A stretch of 64,000 nucleotides of DNA from contig NZ_APNH01000005.1 of NCBI RefSeq assembly GCF_040361275.1, positions 1 through 64,000 of the forward strand, in the 5' to 3' direction. Position 1 is the first letter of the stretch, and every line of letters starts with the position of its first letter. Positions 54,704 to 63,905 of this stretch are shown here, piece by piece. The translations under genes were made by a program, and so were the position numbers. The stretch is from Salinisphaera sp. T31B1 (lineage in GTDB: Bacteria > Pseudomonadota > Gammaproteobacteria > Nevskiales > Salinisphaeraceae). The notes under the pieces were generated by a model, which saw only the letters and a list, made by a program, of their open reading frames with translations, had not been told where the DNA came from and did no database searches.

Positions 54704-55947
54704 GACGGCGGCGACAGGCGTCCGAGGGTCGTGGTGGCGTTGTCGGGCCGGGTATCAGGGTCGCCGTCATTGGCTGCGATGATGCGGTCGATAATCCGCG
54801 CCGCACCGTCCTCGCGCTGGCGATAGACGTCGGTCTGGTAGCGCGTTTTGGCCGGCGTCTGTTCGGCCAGCGGGCGGCCAGACGTATCGTGCAGATCCAC
54901 GCTCACGGTCATGGACAGCCCCAGACGGAGGGGATGCCGGTCGAGTTCGCGGGCATCGAGCGCGATACGCACCGGCAGCCGGCGCACGATCTTGATCCAG
55001 TTGCCGGAAGCGTTCTGGGGCGGCAGCAACTCGAACGCGGCACCGGTGCCGGGGCTCAGGCCGGCCACGTGCCCGTGATAGACAACATCGTCGCCATAGA
55101 AATCGGCATGCACTTCGGCGGGCTGGCCGATACGCATCGCCGCCAGCTGAGTCTCCTTGAAGTTGGCGTTCACCCAGACATGATCGATCGGCACGATCGA
55201 GAGCATCGGTTTACCGGGGTCGACCTTCTGGCCGAGCTGGACATCGCGCTGGGCGATATACCCGGTCACCGGTGCCGGGACCGACGAACGCCGTACGTCG
55301 AGATAGGCCGTGCGCAGTTCAGCGGCGGCCTCCAGCACCTGCGGGTGATCGCGCAACGTCGTGCCATCGGTCTGGGCCTTGAGCTCGGCCAGCCGTGCCC
55401 GCGCCGCGGTGAGCTGCGACTGGGCCTGGTTATATGCCGAGCGGCTATGCTCGAAGGCCTTCTCGGTCACGCCGTGGACCTTGATCAGGCGCGCGTCGCG
55501 ACGATAGTCGCGACGCGACTGCTCGAGCTCGGTCTCGCGGAGCGCGACGGTGGCCTGTTGTTCGTTGGCCTGCGCGTAGAGCTGGTGGACCTGGCGTACG
55601 GTCGAGGCCAGGGCAGAGCTGGCGCGGGCGAGTTCGTTGTCTACGTCGGTGTCGTCGAGTTCGATCACCGTATCGCCGGCGTTGACCAGATCGGTATCGT
55701 CGGCACGGATCGCGGTGACCGTGCCGGCCCGCTGCGGGGTCAGCATCACCCGGTTGCCGTGTACATAGGCATCATCCGTGGCCGCGTAGTACTGGGCGAC
55801 CAGCACGTAGTAAAGGGCATAAGCGATGCCGATGATCAGAAACAGCGCGGCCAGGCCGAGCAGATACCACTTGCGTCGGCTATTTTTCTTGGGCGTTGCC
55901 GCGGCCGTCTGTCCGGCGTCGGTCGCCGGGTCGGTTTGCTCTGTCAT
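54700..55947 (-). CDS. emrA: EmrA-like membrane fusion protein (HlyD family)
   Basis: 415 residues: a cytoplasmic N-terminus, one transmembrane helix (about 27-49), then the HlyD lipoyl/beta-barrel regions (YYAATDDAYVHGNRVMLTP near 52-70; SVPAPVTGYIAQRDVQLGQ near 220-238) around a long alpha-helical hairpin. It bridges EmrB to the outer-membrane factor. The start at 55947 follows the OMF stop by 31 bases. The C-terminus is extended by about 60 polar residues beyond the usual EmrA end. Confidence 0.9.
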   Translation of the reverse strand: MTEQTDPATDAGQTAAATPKKNSRRKWYLLGLAALFLIIGIAYALYYVLVAQYYAATDDAYVHGNRVMLTPQRAGTVTAIRADDTDLVNAGDTVIELDDTDVDNELARASSALASTVRQVHQLYAQANEQQATVALRETELEQSRRDYRRDARLIKVHGVTEKAFEHSRSAYNQAQSQLTAARARLAELKAQTDGTTLRDHPQVLEAAAELRTAYLDVRRSSVPAPVTGYIAQRDVQLGQKVDPGKPMLSIVPIDHVWVNANFKETQLAAMRIGQPAEVHADFYGDDVVYHGHVAGLSPGTGAAFELLPPQNASGNWIKIVRRLPVRIALDARELDRHPLRLGLSMTVSVDLHDTSGRPLAEQTPAKTRYQTDVYRQREDGAARIIDRIIAANDGDPDTRPDNATTTLGRLSPPS

Positions 55948-55978
55948 GGATCGAGCCTGTAAAGCGAATCGGAGAAAA

Positions 55979-57550
55979 TCACTCGGCGCGCATTGTCGAC
56001 ATGGTCTGGCGAGCGCGCGGGTCCGGGTCGGCCAGCGGTGAGCGGTCCGCGTTCCACCAGCCGCCACCCAGTGCGGCGAACAGGTCAGCGCTGTCGCGAT
56101 AGCGCAAGACCCGGGCCTGGGTGGCGTCCAGCAATGCCTCCTGATACTGCTGTTCGGCGGTATACAGGCCGATATAGTCGGCCGCGCCGTTGTCGACCTG
56201 TGCCTGCACGGTGTCGAGATTCTCGCGTGCCTGATCCACGGCGACCTGTTGGTCGCGCAGCGCCCGGGCATCGGATTCCAGCGAACGCAGGGCGTTGGCG
56301 ACTTCGCCGAATGCCGTGAGTGCAGTGGTGCGATAGTCGGCCAGCGCCGCGACATATTCGTCGCGCGCGGCACGCTTGTTCGCACGCAGCCGACCACCGG
56401 CGAACAGCGGGGCGCTCACCGAAGCACCGAGCTCGTAAAGCGCGTTCATCGGATCGGTCAGATCGGCCACGCTTAGCCCTTCCCGGCTGTAGTAGCCGCT
56501 GATCGAGAAATCAGGCAGCAGATTGGCGGTGGCAACGCCGATGCGCGCGCTCGCGGCATGGGTCAGGCTCTCGGCGGCCAGAATGTCCGGCCGCTGGCGT
56601 ACCAGTGCGCTGGGTACGCTGACGGGCAGCTGCGCCGGCAGGGTCAGTTCGTCGAGTGTGAAGCCAGGGTCGCTGAAATGCCCGGGCGCCGCGCCCACCA
56701 GTGTGGCCAGCCGGTTGACGGCGACCGCACGTTGTTTCTTCAGTGGCTCGAGCGAGGCCTGGGTACGTGCCAGGCGCGTGCGGATCTGCGATGCGTCGGC
56801 GCTGATCGCCACCCCGTACTGGACCTGCTTGGCGACGATGTCCAGCGTCGAGCGCTGGCTGTCGATGATCTGCTCCGTGGTTTGAATGGCCGCGTTCAGG
56901 CCCGCTTCGGCAATCGCCGTGGCCACGATGTTGTTGACCAGCGTGACGTAGGCGTCGAGAACCTGGAAACGTTGGAAATCCAGCTGTGCGGCGCTGGCTT
57001 CGATCCGTCGGCGGGTCTTGCCGAACACGTCGAGATCGTAGCCTGCACTGACCCGACCTTGGTATAGATTGAACACGTTGATGAACATCGGATCGTCGAT
57101 ACCCAGATCGATGCCGCTGGCCCGCCGGCGGGAAACACCGGCCGAGGCCCCGATCTGGGGAAACATGGCGCCCCGACTGGCATCCACCGCCGCCCGCGCG
57201 GCTTTCAGACGCGCACGGCCGGCTGCCAGCGTGGGGCTGTCGGCCAGCGCGCGAGCGATGAGCGCATCGAGCCGATCCGAGCCGAACAGCCGATACCAGT
57301 CCGCTCGAACATCGGCTGCGCGCGCGAACGTCTGCTGTTGCAGTCGACTGTCGGGCGTGTTGCCGCCCACGGTGCTCGCACCGGCTGTATAGGCCTGGGC
57401 ATCCGGCGCGGCCGGGCGCTCGAAGTCCGGGCCCACGGTGCAGCCGGCAAGCAGAGCCAGCCCGCCAAGGCAGGCCAGCCGCAGGCCGGAACGTAAGGCG
57501 GCCCGCCGGGCAGGGCGCCGGGCACGGAAAACAGCAGACAGCGGTGACAT
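55979..57550 (-). CDS. Outer-membrane efflux lipoprotein (NodT/OprM-like)
   Basis: A 523-residue TolC-superfamily factor. It has a long basic N-terminus and lipobox LLAGC with Cys37, then VGPDFERP, characteristic of NodT-family efflux lipoproteins. Two repeats of the outer-membrane efflux domain follow (for example ISADASQIRTRLARTQASLE and NGAADYIGLYTAEQQYQEA). It forms the exit duct for the EmrAB pump and is first in the operon, with the predicted promoter and operator just upstream. Confidence 0.92.
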   Translation of the reverse strand: MSPLSAVFRARRPARRAALRSGLRLACLGGLALLAGCTVGPDFERPAAPDAQAYTAGASTVGGNTPDSRLQQQTFARAADVRADWYRLFGSDRLDALIARALADSPTLAAGRARLKAARAAVDASRGAMFPQIGASAGVSRRRASGIDLGIDDPMFINVFNLYQGRVSAGYDLDVFGKTRRRIEASAAQLDFQRFQVLDAYVTLVNNIVATAIAEAGLNAAIQTTEQIIDSQRSTLDIVAKQVQYGVAISADASQIRTRLARTQASLEPLKKQRAVAVNRLATLVGAAPGHFSDPGFTLDELTLPAQLPVSVPSALVRQRPDILAAESLTHAASARIGVATANLLPDFSISGYYSREGLSVADLTDPMNALYELGASVSAPLFAGGRLRANKRAARDEYVAALADYRTTALTAFGEVANALRSLESDARALRDQQVAVDQARENLDTVQAQVDNGAADYIGLYTAEQQYQEALLDATQARVLRYRDSADLFAALGGGWWNADRSPLADPDPRARQTMSTMRAE

Positions 57551-57593
57551 TCGGTTCGTCGTTCGATCGCCGCAGGATACGGCGGGGATTGGG

Positions 57594-57614
57594 TGAACTG
57601 TACGGTTCAGTTCA
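57594..57614. promoter_or_regulatory. TetR operator candidate TGAACTG-N7-CAGTTCA
   Basis: Perfect seven-base inverted repeat around TACGGTT, just downstream of the predicted -10 of the efflux operon and 72 bases before the divergent tetR start. Placement and symmetry are those of a TetR-family operator. Confidence 0.65.
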
Positions 57615-57622
57615 GATGCGAT

Positions 57623-57652
57623 AATTTATTTGTATACAGCATTAATTGTCAA
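57623..57652 (-). promoter_or_regulatory. Predicted sigma70 promoter of the efflux operon
   Basis: Minus strand TTGACA (57652-57647) and TAAATT (57628-57623) with an 18-base spacer in an AT-rich patch. The inverted repeat at 57594-57614 would cover the early transcribed bases. Confidence 0.6.
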
Positions 57653-57685
57653 ATACAGGATCGCGATGCTGCTCGCGTGCCGCCT

Positions 57686-58318
57686 ATGAATCAGATGCCG
57701 CCATCCGACGCCGCCGAACTGTTCGAATGCAAGCGCGAGGCCGTGTTGCGGGCCGCCAAGCAGTTGTTCATCGCGCAGGGGTACGGCGCGACCAGCATGG
57801 ATGCGATCGCTGCCGCGGCGGGTGTGTCCAAGGCCACGGTCTATGCGCACCACGCCGGCAAGAAAGCGCTGTTCGCAGCCGTCACCCGCGCCGAATGCCA
57901 GCGTGTGACCGCGAGCATGGCGGTCGCCGACGACATCGAATCGCTGACTCTGGGCCCGGCACTGCGTCAGATCGCCGCCTCGTTCATGGAGGCGATCTGT
58001 GCGCCGCAGAGCCTGGCGCTGCTGCGCATGGTGGCCACCGAGTCGAACCGCTTTCCCGAACTCGGCGCGATCTTCTACGACTGTGCCCCCGGGCAGACGC
58101 TCACCAGCGTGACAACCTATCTCGAACGGCTGCGCGCACGCGGGCTGATCGATGCCGCGGATTGCGAGACCGTCGCGGCTCAGTTTCTGGGGGCGGTACG
58201 CGGGGATGTCCATCTGCGCGCGGTGCTGGGCCTGTCGATCGAGACCGGTGACCGCACGGCGCTGATCGAGGCCGCGGTTGCTACCTTTGTCGCGCGTTAC
58301 GCCACCCAGCCGCGGTGA
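57686..58318 (+). CDS. TetR/AcrR-family repressor
   Basis: A 210-residue TetR-type regulator. The N-terminal HTH spans about residues 12-58 (GYGATSMDAIAAAAGVSKATVYAHHAGKKALF, conserved TetR pattern), with an AefR-like C-terminal ligand domain. It is divergent from the EmrA-EmrB-OMF operon and almost certainly controls it through the 57594-57614 repeat. The start is ATG 57686; a Shine-Dalgarno is not evident. Further open sequence upstream overlaps the operator and is unlikely to be translated. Confidence 0.9.
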   Translation: MNQMPPSDAAELFECKREAVLRAAKQLFIAQGYGATSMDAIAAAAGVSKATVYAHHAGKKALFAAVTRAECQRVTASMAVADDIESLTLGPALRQIAASFMEAICAPQSLALLRMVATESNRFPELGAIFYDCAPGQTLTSVTTYLERLRARGLIDAADCETVAAQFLGAVRGDVHLRAVLGLSIETGDRTALIEAAVATFVARYATQPR

Positions 58319-58391
58319 TACGCTCGACCGACGGCGCGCCGAATCTTGCGGTGCCGCCCGGCGATCGACGAACAAGACAGGGGGTAGTGCG

Positions 58392-59789
58392 ATGAACGCT
58401 GAGACTGCGCGGTTCGTACGTGTGCTGGCACGCAAGGACGTACTGGCGCTGGCCTTCGGGGCCATGATCGGTTGGGGCTGGATCGTGATGACCGGCACCT
58501 GGATTCTGTCGGCCGGTAGCCTCGGCGCGGTGAGCGCGTTTCTCATCGGCGGCGTGGCGATCGTGCTGGTCGGGCTGACCTATGCCGAGCTGGCCGCGGC
58601 CATGCCGCAGGCCGGCGGCGAACATGTCTACAGCTACCGCGGGCTCGGCCACCTGGCGTCGTTCGTGTGTACCTGGGCCATCGTGCTGGGTTACATGACC
58701 GTGGTGTCGTTCGAGGCCGTGGCGTTGCCCACGGTGGTCGAAAACCTGCTACCCGGCTACAGCGTCGGTCATATGTGGACCATCGCGGGCTGGGACGTGG
58801 AAGCGACCTGGGTCCTGGTGGGTGTGGCCGGATCGCTGTTCATGATGTGGGTCAACTACATCGGCATTCGTACCGCGGCCCTGCTGCAAAAGCTGGTGAC
58901 CGGGCTGATCGTGGTCGTCGGGCTGATGTTCATCACCGGCGCTCTGTTCACCGGTAGCGGTGCCAATCTTTCGCCGCTGTTCACCGGCGAGGCCAGCGTG
59001 GCCGGGGGTATCCTCAGCGTGCTGGTGATGGTGCCCTTCATGTTCGTCGGCTTCGACGTGATCCCGCAGGCCGCCGAGGAGATCGACCTGCCGCATCGCG
59101 ACATCGGACGGATTCTCATCTTCTCGGTGCTTCTGGCCGTCGTGTGGTATGCGGCGATCATCTTCGGCACCGCATACGTGCTCGCCCCGAGCGCCATCGA
59201 TACCGAATCATTGTCGGTACCGGACGCCATGGGCACGGCGTTCTCGAGCGTATGGGCCGGCAAGCTGATGGTGCTGGCCGGTATGGCGGGAATCGTGACG
59301 AGCTGGAATGCGTTCTATATCGGCGGTTCGCGGGCGATCTACGCACTGGCCAAGGCCGACATGCTGCCGCGTGTGTTCGCCGAACTGCATCCGCGTTACA
59401 ACACGCCGGCGAACGCGATCATCCTCATCGGGGTCGTCACCTCAATCGCGCCGCTGCTCGGGCGAAGCGCGATGGTCTGGCTGGTGGATGCCGGCGGGCT
59501 GGGAATCGTGCTGGCCTATCTGTTCGTGGCGGCCTCGTTCGTGGTCCTGCGGTATCGCGAGCCGGGCATGAACCGGCCGTTCGTCGTGCCGGCCGGGCGC
59601 GCAGTCGGCATCACGGCGGTGGTGCTGTCGTTTGCGCTGGTGCTGCTCTATCTGCCGGGCAGTCCTTCTGCGCTCAAGCCCGTCGAATGGTTGATCTTCG
59701 GACTGTGGATGGTTGGCGGCATGCTCATGTATGGGTGGGCGCGGATGCGTTACGGTGTCTCCGCTGCACATCATATGGATGCGACGTAG
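58392..59789 (+). CDS. APC-superfamily amino acid permease
   Basis: A 465-residue permease with about twelve helices. The N-terminal LALAFGAMIGWGWIVMTGTW is the substrate-binding helix 1 pattern of APC transporters, and YAELAAAMPQAGGEHVYSYR follows in TM2-3. It imports an amino acid or amine; the specific substrate is unknown. GGGGGTAG precedes the ATG. It follows the tetR gene by 73 bases and might be co-transcribed with it. Confidence 0.88.
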   Translation: MNAETARFVRVLARKDVLALAFGAMIGWGWIVMTGTWILSAGSLGAVSAFLIGGVAIVLVGLTYAELAAAMPQAGGEHVYSYRGLGHLASFVCTWAIVLGYMTVVSFEAVALPTVVENLLPGYSVGHMWTIAGWDVEATWVLVGVAGSLFMMWVNYIGIRTAALLQKLVTGLIVVVGLMFITGALFTGSGANLSPLFTGEASVAGGILSVLVMVPFMFVGFDVIPQAAEEIDLPHRDIGRILIFSVLLAVVWYAAIIFGTAYVLAPSAIDTESLSVPDAMGTAFSSVWAGKLMVLAGMAGIVTSWNAFYIGGSRAIYALAKADMLPRVFAELHPRYNTPANAIILIGVVTSIAPLLGRSAMVWLVDAGGLGIVLAYLFVAASFVVLRYREPGMNRPFVVPAGRAVGITAVVLSFALVLLYLPGSPSALKPVEWLIFGLWMVGGMLMYGWARMRYGVSAAHHMDAT

Positions 59790-59892
59790 TCGGCCCAGCC
59801 GTCGCGACGGTTGACCGGTGTGACAGACCTCGGGTAGAAAACCGGTCGTTCGATTCGACGGCGGCCGGTCGTGCCGCAAATAAGGACCTGAC

Positions 59893-60918
59893 ATGAACAA
59901 AACAGCGATCGCACGGGCCATGATGCTGGCCGTATCGCTATCCGCCCTGTCGTGTGTCGTCATCGCCCAGGAACGCCCGAGCGACAGCGAGGCCTCGCAG
60001 GTACTGGAGAACGCCCGACCACTGGCCGAGCAGGGCAATGCCAATGCCCAGTACAACATGGGCGTGCTCTACGACGAGGGTTACGGCGTAGAGCAGAACT
60101 ACGACACGGCGCGCAGTTGGTATGAAAAGGCGGCCGCCCAGAACTATGCCAAGGCCGAGCACAACCTCGGCATCATGTATCAGGCTGGCCACGGCGTAAG
60201 CGCGGACCCCGACCAGGCCGCGCAGTGGTTCAAGCGTGCTGCCGAACACGGCGAGCCGGCGGCACAGAACAACTTGGCCGTGATGTACGTGCGCGGGCAG
60301 GGTGTGCCACAGGACCTCGTGGAGGCCGCGCGCTGGGCGGCCCGGGCGGCGTCTGCGGGCAACCAATCGGCGATCACCAACCTGCCGGAAATCGTGGCCA
60401 ATCTGCCGCGTTCGCGAATAGACGGCGATAACGTCAACATCCGCAGTCAACCCAATACAAACGCGCAGGTTCTGCGCCAGGCCGGCCGCAATACACAGGT
60501 CGTGGTACTGGATACCCGCAACGACTGGGCCGAAGTACTGTTTCCCAAGGACTACGACACCGGCTGGGTCGCGGGCTTCCTGCTCGCCGGCAGTTCCGCG
60601 CCGCTGGACGAGCCCAAGACTGGTTCGGCCGATTCGCAGAACGCGACGACGGCCGACAGTCAGGCATCGGCCTCCGATTCTTCGACCGACCCGGATCCCA
60701 GCGCGAGCGCCAGCGACGCCCCGACAAATCAGTCCACGCGCACGATCGGCGGCAATGTGGTGAACATTCGTGCGCGGCCGACCACGAACTCGGACGTCGT
60801 GTTCCAGGCGCGTCGCGGCGATACGGTGACGGTCATCGGACAGGACGACGACTGGCGGGAGGTGCGCTTTGCGAACGGCCGCACCGGCTGGGTGGCTGGT
60901 TTCCTGCTCGTCGATTGA
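59893..60918 (+). CDS. Sel1-repeat protein with two SH3-type domains
   Basis: A 341-residue exported protein with signal peptide (cleavage after VIA near residue 25). About three Sel1/TPR-like repeats (residues 45-160; motifs NMGVLYDEGYGV, NLGIMYQAGHGV, NLAVMYVRGQGV) are followed by two bacterial SH3 domains (about 175-235 and 282-341; both have NIRxxPxTN and GWVAGFLL). A Ser/Asp/Thr-rich acidic linker separates them. SH3b domains often bind peptidoglycan, so a periplasmic scaffold is likely. Partner unknown. Confidence 0.85.
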   Translation: MNKTAIARAMMLAVSLSALSCVVIAQERPSDSEASQVLENARPLAEQGNANAQYNMGVLYDEGYGVEQNYDTARSWYEKAAAQNYAKAEHNLGIMYQAGHGVSADPDQAAQWFKRAAEHGEPAAQNNLAVMYVRGQGVPQDLVEAARWAARAASAGNQSAITNLPEIVANLPRSRIDGDNVNIRSQPNTNAQVLRQAGRNTQVVVLDTRNDWAEVLFPKDYDTGWVAGFLLAGSSAPLDEPKTGSADSQNATTADSQASASDSSTDPDPSASASDAPTNQSTRTIGGNVVNIRARPTTNSDVVFQARRGDTVTVIGQDDDWREVRFANGRTGWVAGFLLVD

Positions 60919-60931
60919 TCGAGGCGCATAA

Positions 60932-60959
60932 AAAAACCCGGCCCCAAGGCCGGGTTTTT
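60932..60959. terminator. Bidirectional rho-independent terminator
   Basis: AAAAACCCGGCC / GGCCGGGTTTTT stem with loop CCAA, between the Sel1-SH3 gene and the convergent SDR gene. Confidence 0.92.
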
Positions 60960-60986
60960 GCCCATCGGCTCGACAGGCCGTGAGCG

Positions 60987-61679
60987 CTAGTCTTCGATGG
61001 CCGGGGTCGGGCGAACCAGGATTTCGTTGAGATCGACTCCTGCGGGCCGGGTCAATGCGAACAGAACCGCCTCGGCGATGTCGTGATCGGCCAAGGCATG
61101 CTCGGGGCGCTCATCGAAGAACGGCGTGTCGACCATGCCGGGTTCGATGAGTGTCACCCGCACGCCGGTACCGCGCAGCTCTTCGCGGACTCCGTAACCG
61201 ATCGCCGAGACCGCCCACTTGGTGGCGCTGTACATCGATCCGGCGATCGTGGCCCGGCCGGCTGCCGAGCCGGTGATCAACAGATGCCCGCGGCTGGCTT
61301 TCAGCGCTTCGGCGGCTGCCTGTATGGTCAGGCCGACGCCGTAGACGTTGGTCAGGATCATGTCCTTCCAGACATCGCTGTCAGCGCCGCAGAAACCACC
61401 CGGTGTGCCACCGATACCGGCATTGGCAAAGACGGCGTCGAGCTGTCCGAAGTGCTCGAGCGTCGCGGACACCATCTGCTCCTGCGACGCCTTGTCGGTG
61501 ACATTGCAACTCACCGCAAGCGCTTTGTCGGCGCCGCCGAGTTCGTCGACCAATGCGTCGAGCTTGTCGGCCGAACGTGCGGCCAGCACAACCCGATAGC
61601 CTTGTTCTGCAGCATGACGGGCTGTGGCCGCGCCGATGCCGCTGGAGGCGCCGGTGATCAGAAGAACCGGTTCACTCAT
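60987..61679 (-). CDS. SDR family oxidoreductase (YdfG-like)
   Basis: A 230-residue short-chain dehydrogenase. TGASSGIG is at residues 9-16, NAG at 86-88, and the catalytic Ser138, Tyr150 and Lys154 are present. The ending NEILVRPT is typical of the YdfG/clavulanate-dehydrogenase-like group acting on 3-hydroxy acids or related alcohols with NADP. Substrate not determinable. Single gene, followed upstream by slyD after 123 bases. Confidence 0.88.
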   Translation of the reverse strand: MSEPVLLITGASSGIGAATARHAAEQGYRVVLAARSADKLDALVDELGGADKALAVSCNVTDKASQEQMVSATLEHFGQLDAVFANAGIGGTPGGFCGADSDVWKDMILTNVYGVGLTIQAAAEALKASRGHLLITGSAAGRATIAGSMYSATKWAVSAIGYGVREELRGTGVRVTLIEPGMVDTPFFDERPEHALADHDIAEAVLFALTRPAGVDLNEILVRPTPAIED

Positions 61680-61802
61680 ATCATGGCCTCATGTTCTCAG
61701 CGTGTTTGCGCGACGCTCCCGATCCTCGGGCACGCGGGATACGGCGACGGGCTCGCACCGGCAAGCCGCGCCGCCGTCACACCACGCCCTTGCCGGGCAG
61801 CG

Positions 61803-62282
61803 CTAGCCGTGCGTCGAGCCGTCGTGCACGTGCCCGTGCTCGATCTCTTCGCTGCTGGCCTCGCGGACTTCGGCGATGTTCACGGTGAAATCCAGCGTCT
61901 GGCCGGCCAGTACGTGGTTTCCGTCGACAGTCACTTCCTCGCCGTCGACTTCCTTGACCGTCACGATCATCGGACCGGCATCCGACTCGGCGCGGAAACT
62001 CATGCCCGGCGCCAGTTCGTCGACGCCCTGAAAGGCATCGCGGCTGACTTTCTGCACGAGCTCTTCGCGATAGGGGCCGTAGCCTTCCTCCGGGTCGACG
62101 GTCGCCTTGACCTCTTCGCCTTCGCTATGACCTTCGATCGCTTTCTCGAGGCCCGGCACGATGTTGCCGTGACCGTGTAGATACGACAGCGGCTGCTGTT
62201 CGCCCGACTGATCGATGATCTCACCTTCGGTGTCGCGCAGCACATAATGAATGCTGACGACGCTGTCCTGCTTGGCTTGCAT
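61803..62282 (-). CDS. slyD: SlyD-like FKBP peptidyl-prolyl isomerase
   Basis: A 159-residue FKBP. VVSIHYVLRDTEGEIIDQS, the inserted flap domain (about residues 70-125, YGPYREELVQKV) and VDGNHVLAGQTLDFTVNI identify the SlyD type, a chaperone-isomerase. The C-terminus is short but His-containing (HGHVHDGSTHG), less metal-rich than in E. coli SlyD. It helps fold proteins in the cytoplasm and may bind nickel weakly. Start at 62282. Confidence 0.92.
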   Translation of the reverse strand: MQAKQDSVVSIHYVLRDTEGEIIDQSGEQQPLSYLHGHGNIVPGLEKAIEGHSEGEEVKATVDPEEGYGPYREELVQKVSRDAFQGVDELAPGMSFRAESDAGPMIVTVKEVDGEEVTVDGNHVLAGQTLDFTVNIAEVREASSEEIEHGHVHDGSTHG

Positions 62283-62380
62283 GCTTGTCTCGCTCTCGTT
62301 TTGGCGCGTATGAACCCAAAGACCTTGCGACGATCGGCAAAAATACAATGCCCGACATCGAAATCGCGGCTTGGCGAATG

Positions 62381-63082
62381 TTACGGGTCGAGGTGCGACA
62401 ACTCGTCGAGCCCGCTGCCGCCGTCGCCATAAGCTTTCTTGAAAGCATCTCGTGATTTCCAGCGCTGCCAGTGCGCGTCGATATGCTCGAAGCGTTCGTC
62501 CAGCGGTGTTTCGTTGGGCCCGAACTTGCCGAACGCCACGGCCGTGCAGAGCGTGATGTCGGCGAACGTGGGCTCGTCGCCGCCGGCGAGCCAGTCGCGG
62601 CCATCGGCCAGATGGGTATCGACTATGCCGGCGTGGGCGATCGCCTTCTTGCGCGACGATTCGCCCCAGGCCGGGTTGTACGTTGGCTCGAGCTTGAAGC
62701 CGAGCCCGGTGTGCTGGACGTGGAACATGGTCACGATCGGCAGCAGCACATGCAGATAGCAGCGCTGGTCCCACATGATGTCGCGTGCCTGCGCCAGGGG
62801 GTTTTCGCCGGTGATCTTGCGACCGGTGTAGCTGTGATCGATGTAATGCACGATCGCCGGCGTTTCCGACAAGGTCGTGCCGTCGGCCAACTCCAGTACC
62901 GGTGCCTCGCCGAACGGATTGCGACGGTAGTGGCGCCAGCTACGCTGTTCACCGCCCGGGGCCATGTCGAGCAGTTGCTCGTCGAACTCTGCCGCGACCC
63001 CTTTTTCATGCATGAACAAACGCAGACGCTGCGGGTTGGGGAAGGCTGACGGCGCGGTGTAGATCGTGGGTCGTTGACTCAT
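62381..63082 (-). CDS. Glutathione S-transferase family protein
   Basis: A 233-residue cytosolic GST: N-terminal thioredoxin fold (PTIYTAPSAFPNPQRLRLFM at residues 5-24; APVLELADGTTLSETPAI with the cis-Pro and Ser for glutathione near 60-76) and an all-helical C-terminal domain (about 95-230). It conjugates or reduces electrophiles with glutathione; the subclass is unclear. GAGGAG is five bases before the ATG. It lies 98 bases upstream of slyD on the same strand. Confidence 0.87.
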   Translation of the reverse strand: MSQRPTIYTAPSAFPNPQRLRLFMHEKGVAAEFDEQLLDMAPGGEQRSWRHYRRNPFGEAPVLELADGTTLSETPAIVHYIDHSYTGRKITGENPLAQARDIMWDQRCYLHVLLPIVTMFHVQHTGLGFKLEPTYNPAWGESSRKKAIAHAGIVDTHLADGRDWLAGGDEPTFADITLCTAVAFGKFGPNETPLDERFEHIDAHWQRWKSRDAFKKAYGDGGSGLDELSHLDP

Positions 63083-63125
63083 TTCAGCTCCTCGGGACAG
63101 CGGGCAGGGCGGGTCGGGCCGGAAA

Positions 63126-63152
63126 CAAAAAAGCCGGGTCATACCCGGCTTT
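63126..63152 (-). terminator. Rho-independent terminator after OsmC gene
   Basis: AAAGCCGGGT / ACCCGGCTTT stem with loop CAT; on the minus strand it is followed by a T-run. It lies 23 bases beyond the OsmC stop codon. Confidence 0.85.
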
Positions 63153-63174
63153 GATGAGCAGCGCTGGTGGCGGC

Positions 63175-63600
63175 TTAGCTTTCCAGCGCAGCGTCGAGCG
63201 TGATCTCGGCGCCTTTATACAGCCGGGACACCGGGCAGGCGTCCTTTGCCTTGGCGGCGATTTCCTTGAACTGGGCGTCGTCGATGCCCGGGACCTTGCC
63301 ACGAGTAATCAGCGTGATCTTGTCGATCGTAGGCGTGCCATCCACCGAGAAATGCACCTTCGCCTCGGTCTTGATCGAATCCGGTGGGTTGCCTTCTTCG
63401 GCCAGCATGGCAGAGAACTGCATGGAAAAGCAGCCCGCGTGTGCGGCGCCGATCAGCTCTTCGGGATTGGTGCCGGTACCTTCTTCGAAACGGGTCTTGA
63501 AAGAAAACTGGCCTTCATAAGCGCCGCTCTCGAGCGCCATGTTGCCCTGGCCGGACTTCAGATCACCCTGCCACGTCGCGTTTGCCTTGCGTGTCGGCAT
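63175..63600 (-). CDS. OsmC-family organic hydroperoxide reductase
   Basis: A 141-residue OsmC protein. The N-terminal RKANATWQGDL and GTNPEELIGAAHAGCFSM are classical OsmC signatures. The redox pair is Cys57 and Cys122 (KDACPVSRL), with Glu49 nearby. It reduces organic hydroperoxides and is often induced by osmotic stress. AGGAGG lies five bases before the ATG, so the start is firm. A palindrome ATTGTGCGCAAT about 60 bases upstream (63659-63670) could be its operator. Confidence 0.93.
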   Translation of the reverse strand: MPTRKANATWQGDLKSGQGNMALESGAYEGQFSFKTRFEEGTGTNPEELIGAAHAGCFSMQFSAMLAEEGNPPDSIKTEAKVHFSVDGTPTIDKITLITRGKVPGIDDAQFKEIAAKAKDACPVSRLYKGAEITLDAALES

Positions 63601-63905
63601 CACTGCCTCCTGTATTGATGACCCCCCAACCGTACGGCCCGGAGGCAACAAAGACAAGTATTGTGCGCAATATAAATTCGGAAAGCGTCGGTGTTCTCAA
63701 CCGTAAGAACATCGAGCGTAACCGGGCGACCGGATGCGTGAAGCCGCTGTCGATAGCGGCTGGCCAAGGTTGCAGCGGTCTGCCGTCGGCGGCCACGCAC
63801 GGCAAAGGCCGTCCCGGGTATTCGAAAATACGCTAATTGTATGCAGCACCCATTGGTGCTAGCGTCGATTATCCCTTCCATACAGCCCGCCGGTGGGTCA
63901 GGAAC
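63601..63905. other. Divergent intergenic region between OsmC and MFS genes
   Basis: 305 bases, no gene. It contains the palindrome ATTGTGCGCAAT (63659-63670) in an AT-rich patch near the OsmC side, and a hairpin AGCACC-CATT-GGTGCT (63845-63860) near the MFS side. It presumably carries both promoters. Confidence 0.5.
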
